Source: Thermodesulfatator atlanticus (GTDB lineage: Bacteria; Desulfobacterota; Thermodesulfobacteria; Thermodesulfobacteriales; Thermodesulfatatoraceae). From it: a DNA stretch of 8,489 bases. Below, piece by piece: positions 1 to 6,441 of this stretch (position 1 is its first letter; every line of letters starts with the position of its first letter). The stretch lies in the NCBI GenBank assembly GCA_011321895.1, contig DROK01000048.1:1-8489 (forward strand), written 5' to 3'. A model generated the notes under the pieces. The model saw nothing but the letters and a program-made list of their open reading frames with translations. It searched no databases and had not been told where the DNA came from. Both the position numbers and the translations under genes were made by a program.

Positions 1-2694
1 GCCTGTGGACAATGTGCGGCCAAATGTCCTAAGCAAGTGCCTAACGAATTTGACCGGGGCCTTTCCAAGCGCAAGGCCATCTACCTCCTCTATCCCCAGG
101 CCGTTCCCCTCAAATACGCCATTGATCCGCGGCACTGTATCTGGCTTAAAAAGCCGGGGCGGTGTGGTTTCTGCGCCAAGGTCTGCCCGGCTGGAGCCAT
201 CAATTTTGAGCAAAAACCCGAAGAATTTGAACTAAAGGTAGGGGCGGTGGTGATGGCCCCTGGTTTTGATACCTTTGATCCCTCGGGTCTTGATAATTTT
301 GGTTACCGCCGCCTACCCTACGTAATGACCGCGCACGAATTTGAGCGTCTGCTTTCGGCCTCAGGCCCTACCAAAGGAGAGTTAATAAGGCCTTCTGATG
401 GGCGAGTCCCTCGCAAGGTGGCCTGGATCCAGTGCGTGGGCTCCCGGGACATCAACCGGGCCAAGGTGCCTTACTGTTCTTCGGTCTGCTGTATGTACGC
501 CTTAAAGCAGGCCGTCATCGCCAAGGAACACGTAAAGGGCGATTTCAGCGCCTCTATCTTCTACATGGACATGCGCACCATGGGCAAAGGCTTTGAGGCC
601 TATCTGGAACGGGCCAAACGGCTGGGGGTGAAACTGGTCCGGGCCCGGGTGCATACCGTGCTTCCCAACGAGGACAAGCTGATTTTGCATTACGTGGACG
701 AGGACGGGAGCCTAAAAGACGAGCCCTTTGATCTGGTAGTCCTTTCGGTAGGACTAAGGCCCCATCCGTCGCTTGAGACCTTGTCTTCTCGCGCAGGGGC
801 AGAAAGGGATAATTTTGGTTTTCTCAAAAGCTCCTTTTTGGAAAACCGGCCCGGAGTCTTTGTGTGCGGGGCCGGGGCCGGGCCCAAAGACATCCCGGAG
901 ACGGTGACCGAGGCCAGTGCCGCGGCGGCCAAGGCCGAAATTTTACTGGCTGAGGCCAGGCATACGGAGACCAAAGAGAAAACGTATCCCCCCGAGCGTT
1001 TTGTCTTTCCGGAAGAACCCCGGATCGGGGTCTTTGTCTGTCATTGCGGGATCAACATCGCCAGCGTGGTGGACGTAGAAGAAGTCACGGAGTTTGCCCG
1101 CACCCTTCCTGACGTAGTTTACGCCGGCCACAACCTTTTTACCTGTGCCCAGGACACCATAAACCGTATCGTCCGCGTCATCGAGGAAAAGAGGCTTAAC
1201 CGGGTAGTGGTGGCGGCCTGTACCCCGCGCACTCACGAACCCCTTTTCCAGGAAACCTTGAGAACCGCAGGGATTAACCCCTTTCTCTTCGAGATGGCCA
1301 ACATCCGGGACCAGGACTCCTGGGTTCACCCCGATGACCCGGCCAGGGCCACCGAAAAGGCCAAAGAATTGGTGTGTATGGCGGTAAACCGGGTACGCCT
1401 TAAACGCCCTGTCCCCCAGGCCTCCATTAAGGTCAAGCGGGCCGTGCTGGTAATCGGGGCGGGGCTTTCCGGTATGCAGGCCGCCCTTGCCCTGGCAGAT
1501 CAGGGTTTTGACGTGGCCCTGATAGAAAGGAGCGGGGAGCTTGGGGGATTTGCCAGGCGCTTAAACCGCGAGGTTGGGGGAAAGCATATCCGTACCCTGG
1601 TCAAGGAGCTGGCCCAAAAGGTTTCTTCCCATCCCAAAATTGATTTGCGCCTCAACGTAAGTGTCAAAGAAGTTGAGGGGGTGGTGGGTAACTTCAAGAC
1701 CACCCTTTCTGACGGCAACGTGATCGAACACGGGGTGGTCATCATCGCCACCGGGGCCAAACCTTACGTCCCGCAGGGCCGCTTTGCCTTCGGCTACGGG
1801 ACTCACCCCGCGGTCAAAACCTCTCTTGAATTAGACGAACTCCTGGTGCGTCAGGCCCTTCCCGAGCTGAAGCAGGTGGTCTTTATCCAGTGTGTGGGTT
1901 CACGTAACGAAGAGCACCCTTATTGCAGCCGGGTCTGCTGTTCTCACACCATGGAACAGGTCATCGAACTAAAAAAACACTTCCCCGAACTCGAAGTCTT
2001 TGTTCTCTACCGGGATATCCGTACTTTTGGGACCAAGGAGCTCCTTTACCAGAAGGCCCGGGAGCTGGGGGCCGTCTTTATTCGCTACGATCTGGAGGAT
2101 CTTCCCGAGGTGGGCACGGAAGGAGGCCTAAGGGTCAAGGTCAAGGACCACGTCCTCAAAGAGGACATCATTTTAGAACCTGATCTCCTGGTCCTGGCCA
2201 CGGGGATAGTGGCAGATGATTCTTCCCGGGAACTGGCCAAGTTTTACAAGTGCGCCCTTACCCCTGAGGGCTTTATGCTTGAGGCCCATCTCAAGCTAAG
2301 GCCAGTTGATTTTGCTACCGACGGGATATTCATGGCCGGCCTGTGTCATTACCCTAAATTTGCCGAGGAGAGTATCACTCAGGCCTTGGCTGCCGCGGCC
2401 AGGGCGGCCACCATTTTGGCGCGGGAAGAACTGCCAGCCGAGAGCCTGGTGGCGGAAGTTGATCCCAGGAGGTGTACGGCCTGTGGGCAGTGTGTGGCCC
2501 TCTGTCCCTATCACGCCCCACGGCTTGAGGAGGTTAAGCCCTTTGGGCTGGTCTCGGTGATCAGTCCCTCTCTGTGTAAAGGGTGCGGTAATTGTGCCGC
2601 CGCCTGCCGGTGCGGCGCGATTCAGGTGAAAAATCTGGGGGAAGAACCTATTATCGCCGCGGTGGAAGCGGCTTTCGGGAGGTTGTGGTATTAA
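1..2694 (+). CDS. hdrA: HdrA-like tandem flavo-iron-sulfur protein, 5' end missing
   Basis: Heterodisulfide reductase subunit A family protein, the FAD hub of Hdr complexes where electron bifurcation is thought to occur; cytoplasmic. The frame is open from base 1 (897 residues visible, numbered from base 1), so the start lies upstream; the GTG at 37 is internal. A first HdrA unit shows the end of an inserted ferredoxin domain (C2, C5, C9, then C46, C55, C58, C62), followed by IQCVGSR with PYCSSVCC (C145-C164). A second unit begins near residue 341: VCHCG (C347, C349), C382 and C407 fit the N-terminal iron-sulfur site, VIGAGLSG (485-491) binds FAD, IIATGA follows (581-586), then a second IQCVGSR with PYCSRVCC (C631-C647). 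A C-terminal two-cluster ferredoxin lies at C825-C835 and C859-C871. The second unit lacks the inserted ferredoxin. From HdrA proteins of about 1,010 residues I infer that roughly 110-120 residues, including the first FAD motif, are missing. It is the first visible gene of the operon. Confidence 0.93.
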   Translation, partial: ACGQCAAKCPKQVPNEFDRGLSKRKAIYLLYPQAVPLKYAIDPRHCIWLKKPGRCGFCAKVCPAGAINFEQKPEEFELKVGAVVMAPGFDTFDPSGLDNFGYRRLPYVMTAHEFERLLSASGPTKGELIRPSDGRVPRKVAWIQCVGSRDINRAKVPYCSSVCCMYALKQAVIAKEHVKGDFSASIFYMDMRTMGKGFEAYLERAKRLGVKLVRARVHTVLPNEDKLILHYVDEDGSLKDEPFDLVVLSVGLRPHPSLETLSSRAGAERDNFGFLKSSFLENRPGVFVCGAGAGPKDIPETVTEASAAAAKAEILLAEARHTETKEKTYPPERFVFPEEPRIGVFVCHCGINIASVVDVEEVTEFARTLPDVVYAGHNLFTCAQDTINRIVRVIEEKRLNRVVVAACTPRTHEPLFQETLRTAGINPFLFEMANIRDQDSWVHPDDPARATEKAKELVCMAVNRVRLKRPVPQASIKVKRAVLVIGAGLSGMQAALALADQGFDVALIERSGELGGFARRLNREVGGKHIRTLVKELAQKVSSHPKIDLRLNVSVKEVEGVVGNFKTTLSDGNVIEHGVVIIATGAKPYVPQGRFAFGYGTHPAVKTSLELDELLVRQALPELKQVVFIQCVGSRNEEHPYCSRVCCSHTMEQVIELKKHFPELEVFVLYRDIRTFGTKELLYQKARELGAVFIRYDLEDLPEVGTEGGLRVKVKDHVLKEDIILEPDLLVLATGIVADDSSRELAKFYKCALTPEGFMLEAHLKLRPVDFATDGIFMAGLCHYPKFAEESITQALAAAARAATILAREELPAESLVAEVDPRRCTACGQCVALCPYHAPRLEEVKPFGLVSVISPSLCKGCGNCAAACRCGAIQVKNLGEEPIIAAVEAAFGRLWY

Positions 2695-2699
2695 GGAGA
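2693..2699 (+). promoter_or_regulatory. Shine-Dalgarno site of the flxD-like gene
   Basis: AAGGAGA begins within the TAA stop codon of the HdrA-like gene and ends five bases before the ATG at 2705. It supports that start and suggests translation coupled to the upstream gene. Confidence 0.75.
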
Positions 2700-2704
2700 A
2701 AGCC

Positions 2705-3139
2705 ATGTCCTGGGAACCCAAAATAATAGCGTTTCTGTGTAACTGGTGTAGTTACGCCGGGGCTGATCTGGCCGGGGTCTCAAGGCTCCGTTACCCGCCA
2801 AGCATTAGGGTGGTCAGAGTGCCCTGTTCCAGCCGGGTCTCTCCGGCGATGATTCTTGATGCGCTAAAGTCCGGGGCCGACGGGGTGCTGGTTTCCGGCT
2901 GTCATCCCGGGGACTGTCATTATCTCACGGGGAACCTTTACGCCCGCAGACGTTTTTACCTGCTCAAAAAACTCCTTGAATTCGTAGGTCTTGACCCGGA
3001 GCGCGTCCAGTTCGCCTGGGTTTCGGCCTCGGAAGGAGACGTTTTCGCCAAAGTGGTAACCGAGGTCACAGACCGCATCAAGGCCCTGGGGCCGAACACC
3101 AAGTTCAGAAAAGTCCTAAGGGTTGAGGGAAAATCATGA
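2705..3139 (+). CDS. flxD: MvhD/FlxD-like [2Fe-2S] electron-transfer subunit
   Basis: Small iron-sulfur protein of the MvhD family (methyl-viologen-reducing hydrogenase delta subunit), 144 residues, the usual size. In Mvh-Hdr and Flx-Hdr complexes this subunit passes electrons from the hydrogenase or NAD(P)H module to HdrA through one [2Fe-2S] cluster. The family cysteines are all visible: CNWC (C12, C15), PCSSR (C41) and GCHPGDCHY (C66, C71). There is no signal peptide or membrane segment, so it is cytoplasmic. It sits ten bases after the HdrA-like gene, its expected partner, and its stop overlaps the next start as ATGA. The neighbours are Flx-type and no hydrogenase gene is in view, so flxD fits better than mvhD as a name; family membership is secure, the symbol is by context. 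Confidence 0.9.
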   Translation: MSWEPKIIAFLCNWCSYAGADLAGVSRLRYPPSIRVVRVPCSSRVSPAMILDALKSGADGVLVSGCHPGDCHYLTGNLYARRRFYLLKKLLEFVGLDPERVQFAWVSASEGDVFAKVVTEVTDRIKALGPNTKFRKVLRVEGKS

Positions 3140-4116
3140 GCACGCTCACGGAAAAGATCAGGGAGGCTGCCCAAAAGGTCCTGGCGGAAGGCCTGGCCGA
3201 AGTGGTCCTGGGCTATACCCAAGGCTCCCTTCCCTATCGGAACAGAGTGACCGCGGTAAATACCCCGGAGGAGACCTCAAGGCTCATCTGGCCAAGCTTT
3301 GGAGTGCTTAATCCGGCCAACGTCCTCCACAAGCTCAAGGGAAAGAAAGTGGCCCTGATTTCTCCAGGTTGTGTCAGCCGCGCGGTGGTGGTCCTCTGTC
3401 AGGAGGGCCAGGTCAAGCGTGATGAGGTCTATCTCCTCGGAGTGCCCTGCCCTGGCATGCTTGATCCCAGCAAGGTCAGGGACCTGGGGAAAAAGATCTT
3501 ACGCGTGGAAGACGATTTTAAGGAAAAAGTCCTGGTCGTTACTTCGGAGGGGGAAAAAATCGTTGCGCGCGAGGAGCTTCTGCGGCAAAACTGCCTTGAG
3601 TGTCGTCATCCAACCCCACCCGTTTACGACGAACTCCTTGAGGGAGAAGCCAGAAAGCCCTCCCCTTCCCCCTATCAAAAAGTCGAAGAGATTGAGGCCC
3701 GGGAGGTTTCGGCCCGCTGGCAGTGGTTTCAGGAAGCCGTGGTCTCTCGGTGCATTCGGTGTTACGCCTGCCGTAACGCCTGTCCGCTTTGTTATTGCCC
3801 CACCTGTTTTGTGGATGATTCCCGGCCCCAATGGGTGGGAAAGACCAGGGATCCGGTGGATACCGCCCTCTACCACCTGGTAAGGGCTTACCATCTGGCT
3901 GGCCGCTGTGTGGACTGTGGTTCCTGTGAGGCGGCCTGTCCCATGGATATTCCGCTCAGGCTCCTTACCAAGAAACTTGAAAAAGAGGCCCTTTCTGCCT
4001 TTTCGTTTGAATCAGGTCTTGACCCGGAGGCTCCGTTGCTCCTGACCACCTTTCGAGAGGAAGACCCCGAAGACTTTATGATCACTCAGGAACTCAAGGC
4101 GCTCGGAAAGATCTAG
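3136..4116 (+). CDS. flxC: FlxC-like dicluster [4Fe-4S] protein
   Basis: Cytoplasmic iron-sulfur protein of 326 residues, likely part of the electron wire between the NAD(P)H-oxidising subunit and HdrA. The N-terminal 170 residues resemble the FrhB/FdhB-type beta-subunit fold, with PGCVSR (C79), VPCPGM (C105) and CLECRHPTPP (C153, C156). The C-terminal half is a dicluster ferredoxin: CIRCYACRNACPLCYC (C206, C209, C212, C216, plus C219, C221 and C224) and CVDCGSCEAACP (C258, C261, C264, C268). The extra cysteines after the first cluster also occur in the next gene product, so the two share a C-terminal design. The start overlaps the flxD-like stop (ATGA), implying translational coupling, and the flxB-like gene follows nine bases later. 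Identification as FlxC rests on gene order and cluster content; the B and C labels could be swapped. Automatic pipelines may call it a coenzyme F420 hydrogenase/dehydrogenase beta-subunit-like protein. Confidence 0.75.
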   Translation: MSTLTEKIREAAQKVLAEGLAEVVLGYTQGSLPYRNRVTAVNTPEETSRLIWPSFGVLNPANVLHKLKGKKVALISPGCVSRAVVVLCQEGQVKRDEVYLLGVPCPGMLDPSKVRDLGKKILRVEDDFKEKVLVVTSEGEKIVAREELLRQNCLECRHPTPPVYDELLEGEARKPSPSPYQKVEEIEAREVSARWQWFQEAVVSRCIRCYACRNACPLCYCPTCFVDDSRPQWVGKTRDPVDTALYHLVRAYHLAGRCVDCGSCEAACPMDIPLRLLTKKLEKEALSAFSFESGLDPEAPLLLTTFREEDPEDFMITQELKALGKI

Positions 4117-4125
4117 GGGGCGAAG

Positions 4126-5103
4126 ATGTATTACATCCTTAAAAGAGAGGATCTTAGACCCTGGCTTGAGGCCATAAACAGGGAGTATACCCTTTTTGTC
4201 CCTCGAACTCGCGACGGGTTCGGTCCCTACGAAGGGGAGCTCTACCTTGAGGGAAAGACCAGGCTCTCAGCCAAGGAGTTCTTTTTACCCTGGAGGGAAC
4301 CCCTTTTGGTTTATGAGGCTCGTCCCGGGGCTCTTCCAAAAGTGGTCGAAGGGCCGGCGGAGCAGCGGGTGGTTTTCGGTGTGCGCCCGTGTGACGCCCG
4401 GGGCGTGATCTTGATCGAAAAGGTCTTTTCCCCTGATCCCTTTTGGCAGAAACGGCGAGAAGCCACTTCCTTGATCGGGCTTGTCTGCGAGGAACCGGGG
4501 ACGGAGTGTTTCTGCTGGGCCATGGGAGTTAACCCCTTTAGCGGCGAAGGGCTTGATCTTGTCCTTGTCCCCCACGAGGAGGTTTATCTCGTTAAGGTGA
4601 TTACCGAAGCAGGAAAAAAACTCCTTTCCCTTTCCCGGGCCGCAGAAGGTGGAGAAGAGGCATTTCTTTCCCGTGAAAAGGAATTCAAGGCCAAATTTCC
4701 CGTCTCTCCGGCACTTGAAAAACTCAGGGAAAAGGACCTGATGACCATTTATGAGGCGCCGTTTTGGGAAGAGCTAGCCCTTCCCTGCCTGAACTGTGGG
4801 GCGTGTACTTTTCTTTGTCCCACCTGCTATTGTTTTGACGTCCAGGACGAAGTGGTGGGTAGCGAAGGGGTGCGGGTAAGACTGCCTGAGGCCTGCATGT
4901 TTGAACTTTACAGCCGACACGCCTCCGGTCACAATCCGCGCCGCAGTCCGATGGCCCGGTTTCGCAACCGTTTTATGCACAAATTCAAATATTTTCTTGA
5001 CGAGTACGGTGAGCCTTTGTGTGTGGGGTGCGGTCGTTGCAACGAAGAATGCCCGGCCAATATTAATCTTTGGGATGTCGTCCGGGCGATGAGTGAGGTT
5101 TAG
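4126..5103 (+). CDS. flxB: FlxB-like [4Fe-4S] protein, AsrA/HydB family
   Basis: Cytoplasmic iron-sulfur protein of 325 residues resembling anaerobic sulfite reductase subunit A and the beta subunit of soluble NAD(P)-linked hydrogenases, which link a flavin reductase subunit to the rest of the complex. Visible motifs are VRPCDARG (C89), CEEPGTECFCWAMG (C121, C128, C130), a first cluster CLNCGACTFLCPTCYC (C221, C224, C227, C231, then C234 and C236) and a second CVGCGRCNEECP (C299, C302, C305, C309). It is paired with the FlxA-like AsrB-type gene eight bases downstream, the same pairing as asrA-asrB, which supports the call. The ATG at 4126 follows AGGGGG at 4115-4120. No sulfite-reductase catalytic subunit (AsrC) is visible, and HdrA and FlxD lie next door, so an Hdr-Flx role is favoured over sulfite reduction. 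Confidence 0.8.
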   Translation: MYYILKREDLRPWLEAINREYTLFVPRTRDGFGPYEGELYLEGKTRLSAKEFFLPWREPLLVYEARPGALPKVVEGPAEQRVVFGVRPCDARGVILIEKVFSPDPFWQKRREATSLIGLVCEEPGTECFCWAMGVNPFSGEGLDLVLVPHEEVYLVKVITEAGKKLLSLSRAAEGGEEAFLSREKEFKAKFPVSPALEKLREKDLMTIYEAPFWEELALPCLNCGACTFLCPTCYCFDVQDEVVGSEGVRVRLPEACMFELYSRHASGHNPRRSPMARFRNRFMHKFKYFLDEYGEPLCVGCGRCNEECPANINLWDVVRAMSEV

Positions 5104-5107
5104 GAGG
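5102..5107 (+). promoter_or_regulatory. Shine-Dalgarno site of the flxA-like gene
   Basis: A perfect AGGAGG overlaps the TAG stop of the flxB-like gene and lies four bases before the ATG at 5112. It fixes that start and suggests coupled translation. Confidence 0.75.
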
Positions 5108-5111
5108 AGAT

Positions 5112-5954
5112 ATGGTGGCGGCACCCAAGAAAGACATGATCCCCCTTCCGGCAAAAATTGAAAAGGTTGTCGTAGAAACTGATGATGGTCTGCTCAAGAG
5201 TTTCTATCTGCGTCTGTTAGATGAAGAGGCTCAAAGGGAGTTCAAACATACTCCGGGCCAGTTTGCCATGCTTTCGGTAGCAGGCAAGGGCGAATGCCCT
5301 ATCGGTATCGCCTCGGCCCCCTCCGAAGAACTAATCATGTTTACGGTCTTTCGTACCGGTCTGGTAACTGACGCCCTTCACCGCCTCCCTGAAGGGGCGA
5401 TCATTGGTTTGCGGGGGCCTCTGGGAAACGGCTATCCGCTAGAAAAATTCCGCGGCAAAAACGTGGTCCTTATCGCCGGCGGCTTTGCGGTCACCACCTT
5501 GCGGGCTACCCTGGTCTATCTTCTTGAGCACCGGGAAGATTACGGCGAAATCACCATGATATACGGGGCCAGGAACCCGGGTCTCTTACTTTACAAGGAA
5601 GAACTAGCGGCTTGGCGTAAACGGGAAGACATGAAACTTTATCTCACCATCGACCGTGAAGCCCCTGGTTGGGACGGTTTGGTGGGGTTTGTCCCTCAGA
5701 TCACCGAGCAGGTGGCCCCCTCTGGGGAAAACGCCGTGGCCCTGGTCTGCGGCCCGCCTATTATGATCAAGTTTACTTTACCCGTGCTTGAAAAATGTGG
5801 TTTTGGGCCGGAGCAGGTCTACCTTTCTTTAGAAAACCGGATGCGGTGCGGGATAGGGCTTTGCCATCATTGCAACGTGGGGCCTTTTCTGGTGTGCCGC
5901 GACGGCCCGGTTATAACCCTTGCGGCGCTAAAGAGGCTTCCTCCTGAATATTGA
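5112..5954 (+). CDS. flxA: FlxA-like FAD/NAD(P)-binding oxidoreductase
   Basis: Ferredoxin-NADP reductase/PyrK-type flavoprotein of 280 residues, the probable NAD(P)H entry point of the complex; cytoplasmic. An N-terminal FAD-binding barrel includes the PGQFAML segment, ECPIGIASAP (61-70, in the position of the FAD-contacting motif) and RGPLGNGYP (101-109). The NAD(P)-binding domain starts at VVLIAGGFAVTTLR (118-131) and contains VCGPPIM (212-218). The C-terminal [2Fe-2S] site has MRCGIGLCHHC (C246, C251, C254) and C262, as in PyrK, AsrB and HydG. The nucleotide loop reads GGFAVTT rather than the usual GGxGxAP, so the preferred cofactor cannot be read from it. This is the last gene of the run and overlaps the hemerythrin gene tail to tail by 44 bases. 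The reductase family call is firm; FlxA rather than AsrB or HydG is from context. Confidence 0.83.
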   Translation: MVAAPKKDMIPLPAKIEKVVVETDDGLLKSFYLRLLDEEAQREFKHTPGQFAMLSVAGKGECPIGIASAPSEELIMFTVFRTGLVTDALHRLPEGAIIGLRGPLGNGYPLEKFRGKNVVLIAGGFAVTTLRATLVYLLEHREDYGEITMIYGARNPGLLLYKEELAAWRKREDMKLYLTIDREAPGWDGLVGFVPQITEQVAPSGENAVALVCGPPIMIKFTLPVLEKCGFGPEQVYLSLENRMRCGIGLCHHCNVGPFLVCRDGPVITLAALKRLPPEY

Positions 5955-6369
5955 TCAGATGAGAGGCCGTTTCTTTATCAGTTCCCAATATGTGCTCGCA
6001 CAGCCAGGTGCATAAAAATTCAAAGAGTTCCAAAAGGGCCTCTTTTTCTTGTTCTCCGTTTTGGTAGGCCTCAAGGAGGCCGTGGAATTCCTGAATCCGG
6101 TCTATGAAATAGCGGTGTTCGCGAAAATGTCTTTCTTTAAGGTCCCTGGGAATTTGGCCGCTATGCTGGACCATGAGCTTTTCTTCAGTGCCAAAGTGCT
6201 CAACGGTATAATTGTCCAGGAAATGAAGAATTTCTCTGATTTCTTCCTGGATTTTTCCCTTGGAAAGGAGGAAATGAAGCAAATTTAGGGTTTCGATCAA
6301 TTTCTGGTGTTGCTGGTCCACTTCTGGGAGGCCGGTCAAAAATTCTTTTTGCCATTTAATGAAGGACAT
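5911..6369 (-). CDS. Bacteriohemerythrin (di-iron oxygen-binding protein)
   Basis: Single-domain hemerythrin of 152 residues, a four-helix bundle that binds O2 at a non-haem di-iron site; no signal peptide, so cytoplasmic. All seven expected ligands are present: H21 (DQQHQKL), H58 and E62 (HFGTEE), H81 and H85 (HFREH), H126 and D131 (HILGTD). The N-terminal FIKWQKEFLTGLPEVD is typical of the family. About 20 residues follow the last helix, slightly longer than the minimal domain. The ATG is preceded by GGGGGAAG, and a good promoter lies just upstream at 6393-6421. Its last 44 bases are antisense to the end of the flxA-like gene. In anaerobes such proteins are proposed to scavenge or sense oxygen; protection of the neighbouring oxygen-labile iron-sulfur complex is plausible but only inferred from position. 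Confidence 0.93.
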   Translation of the reverse strand: MSFIKWQKEFLTGLPEVDQQHQKLIETLNLLHFLLSKGKIQEEIREILHFLDNYTVEHFGTEEKLMVQHSGQIPRDLKERHFREHRYFIDRIQEFHGLLEAYQNGEQEKEALLELFEFLCTWLCEHILGTDKETASHLINIQEEASLAPQGL

Positions 6370-6392
6370 AACTTCCCCCGCTCGCGAAGAGA

Positions 6393-6421
6393 TTAATATG
6401 GCTATCTGGTTTTTCGGTCAA
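6393..6421 (-). promoter_or_regulatory. Predicted sigma70-type promoter of the hemerythrin gene
   Basis: Read on the minus strand, TTGACC (6416-6421) is five of six to the -35 consensus and TATTAA (6393-6398) is four of six to the -10 consensus, separated by exactly 17 bases. Transcription would start near 6386, leaving a leader of about 17 bases that holds the ribosome site. This was found by eye and not tested. Confidence 0.55.
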
Positions 6422-6430
6422 AAGGCCTTT
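6421..6430. promoter_or_regulatory. Perfect 10-base palindrome beside the hemerythrin promoter
   Basis: AAAGGCCTTT is its own reverse complement and overlaps the outer base of the predicted -35 element of the hemerythrin promoter; a second short palindrome, AAGCTT, follows at 6431-6436. It lies between two divergent genes, a place where an operator could act on both. Palindromes of this length also arise by chance, so the role is uncertain. Confidence 0.25.
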
Positions 6431-6441
6431 AAGCTTTAATC

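Noticed and set aside
37..39. GTG as the start of the HdrA-like gene
   Set aside because: The frame is open to base 1 and already encodes cluster cysteines (C2, C5, C9) upstream of it, and the following residues VPNEFDRGL are internal HdrA sequence.
1..2694. A frameshift or assembly duplication explaining the repeated QCVGSR motif
   Set aside because: The frame is uninterrupted and the two copies differ clearly in sequence and flanking domains, so this is an old protein-level duplication.
4126..5954. An anaerobic sulfite reductase (asrAB) or NAD(P)-linked hydrogenase (hydBG) locus
   Set aside because: The two genes are related to those subunits, but no AsrC or hydrogenase catalytic subunit is visible and they are coupled to HdrA and FlxD-like genes.
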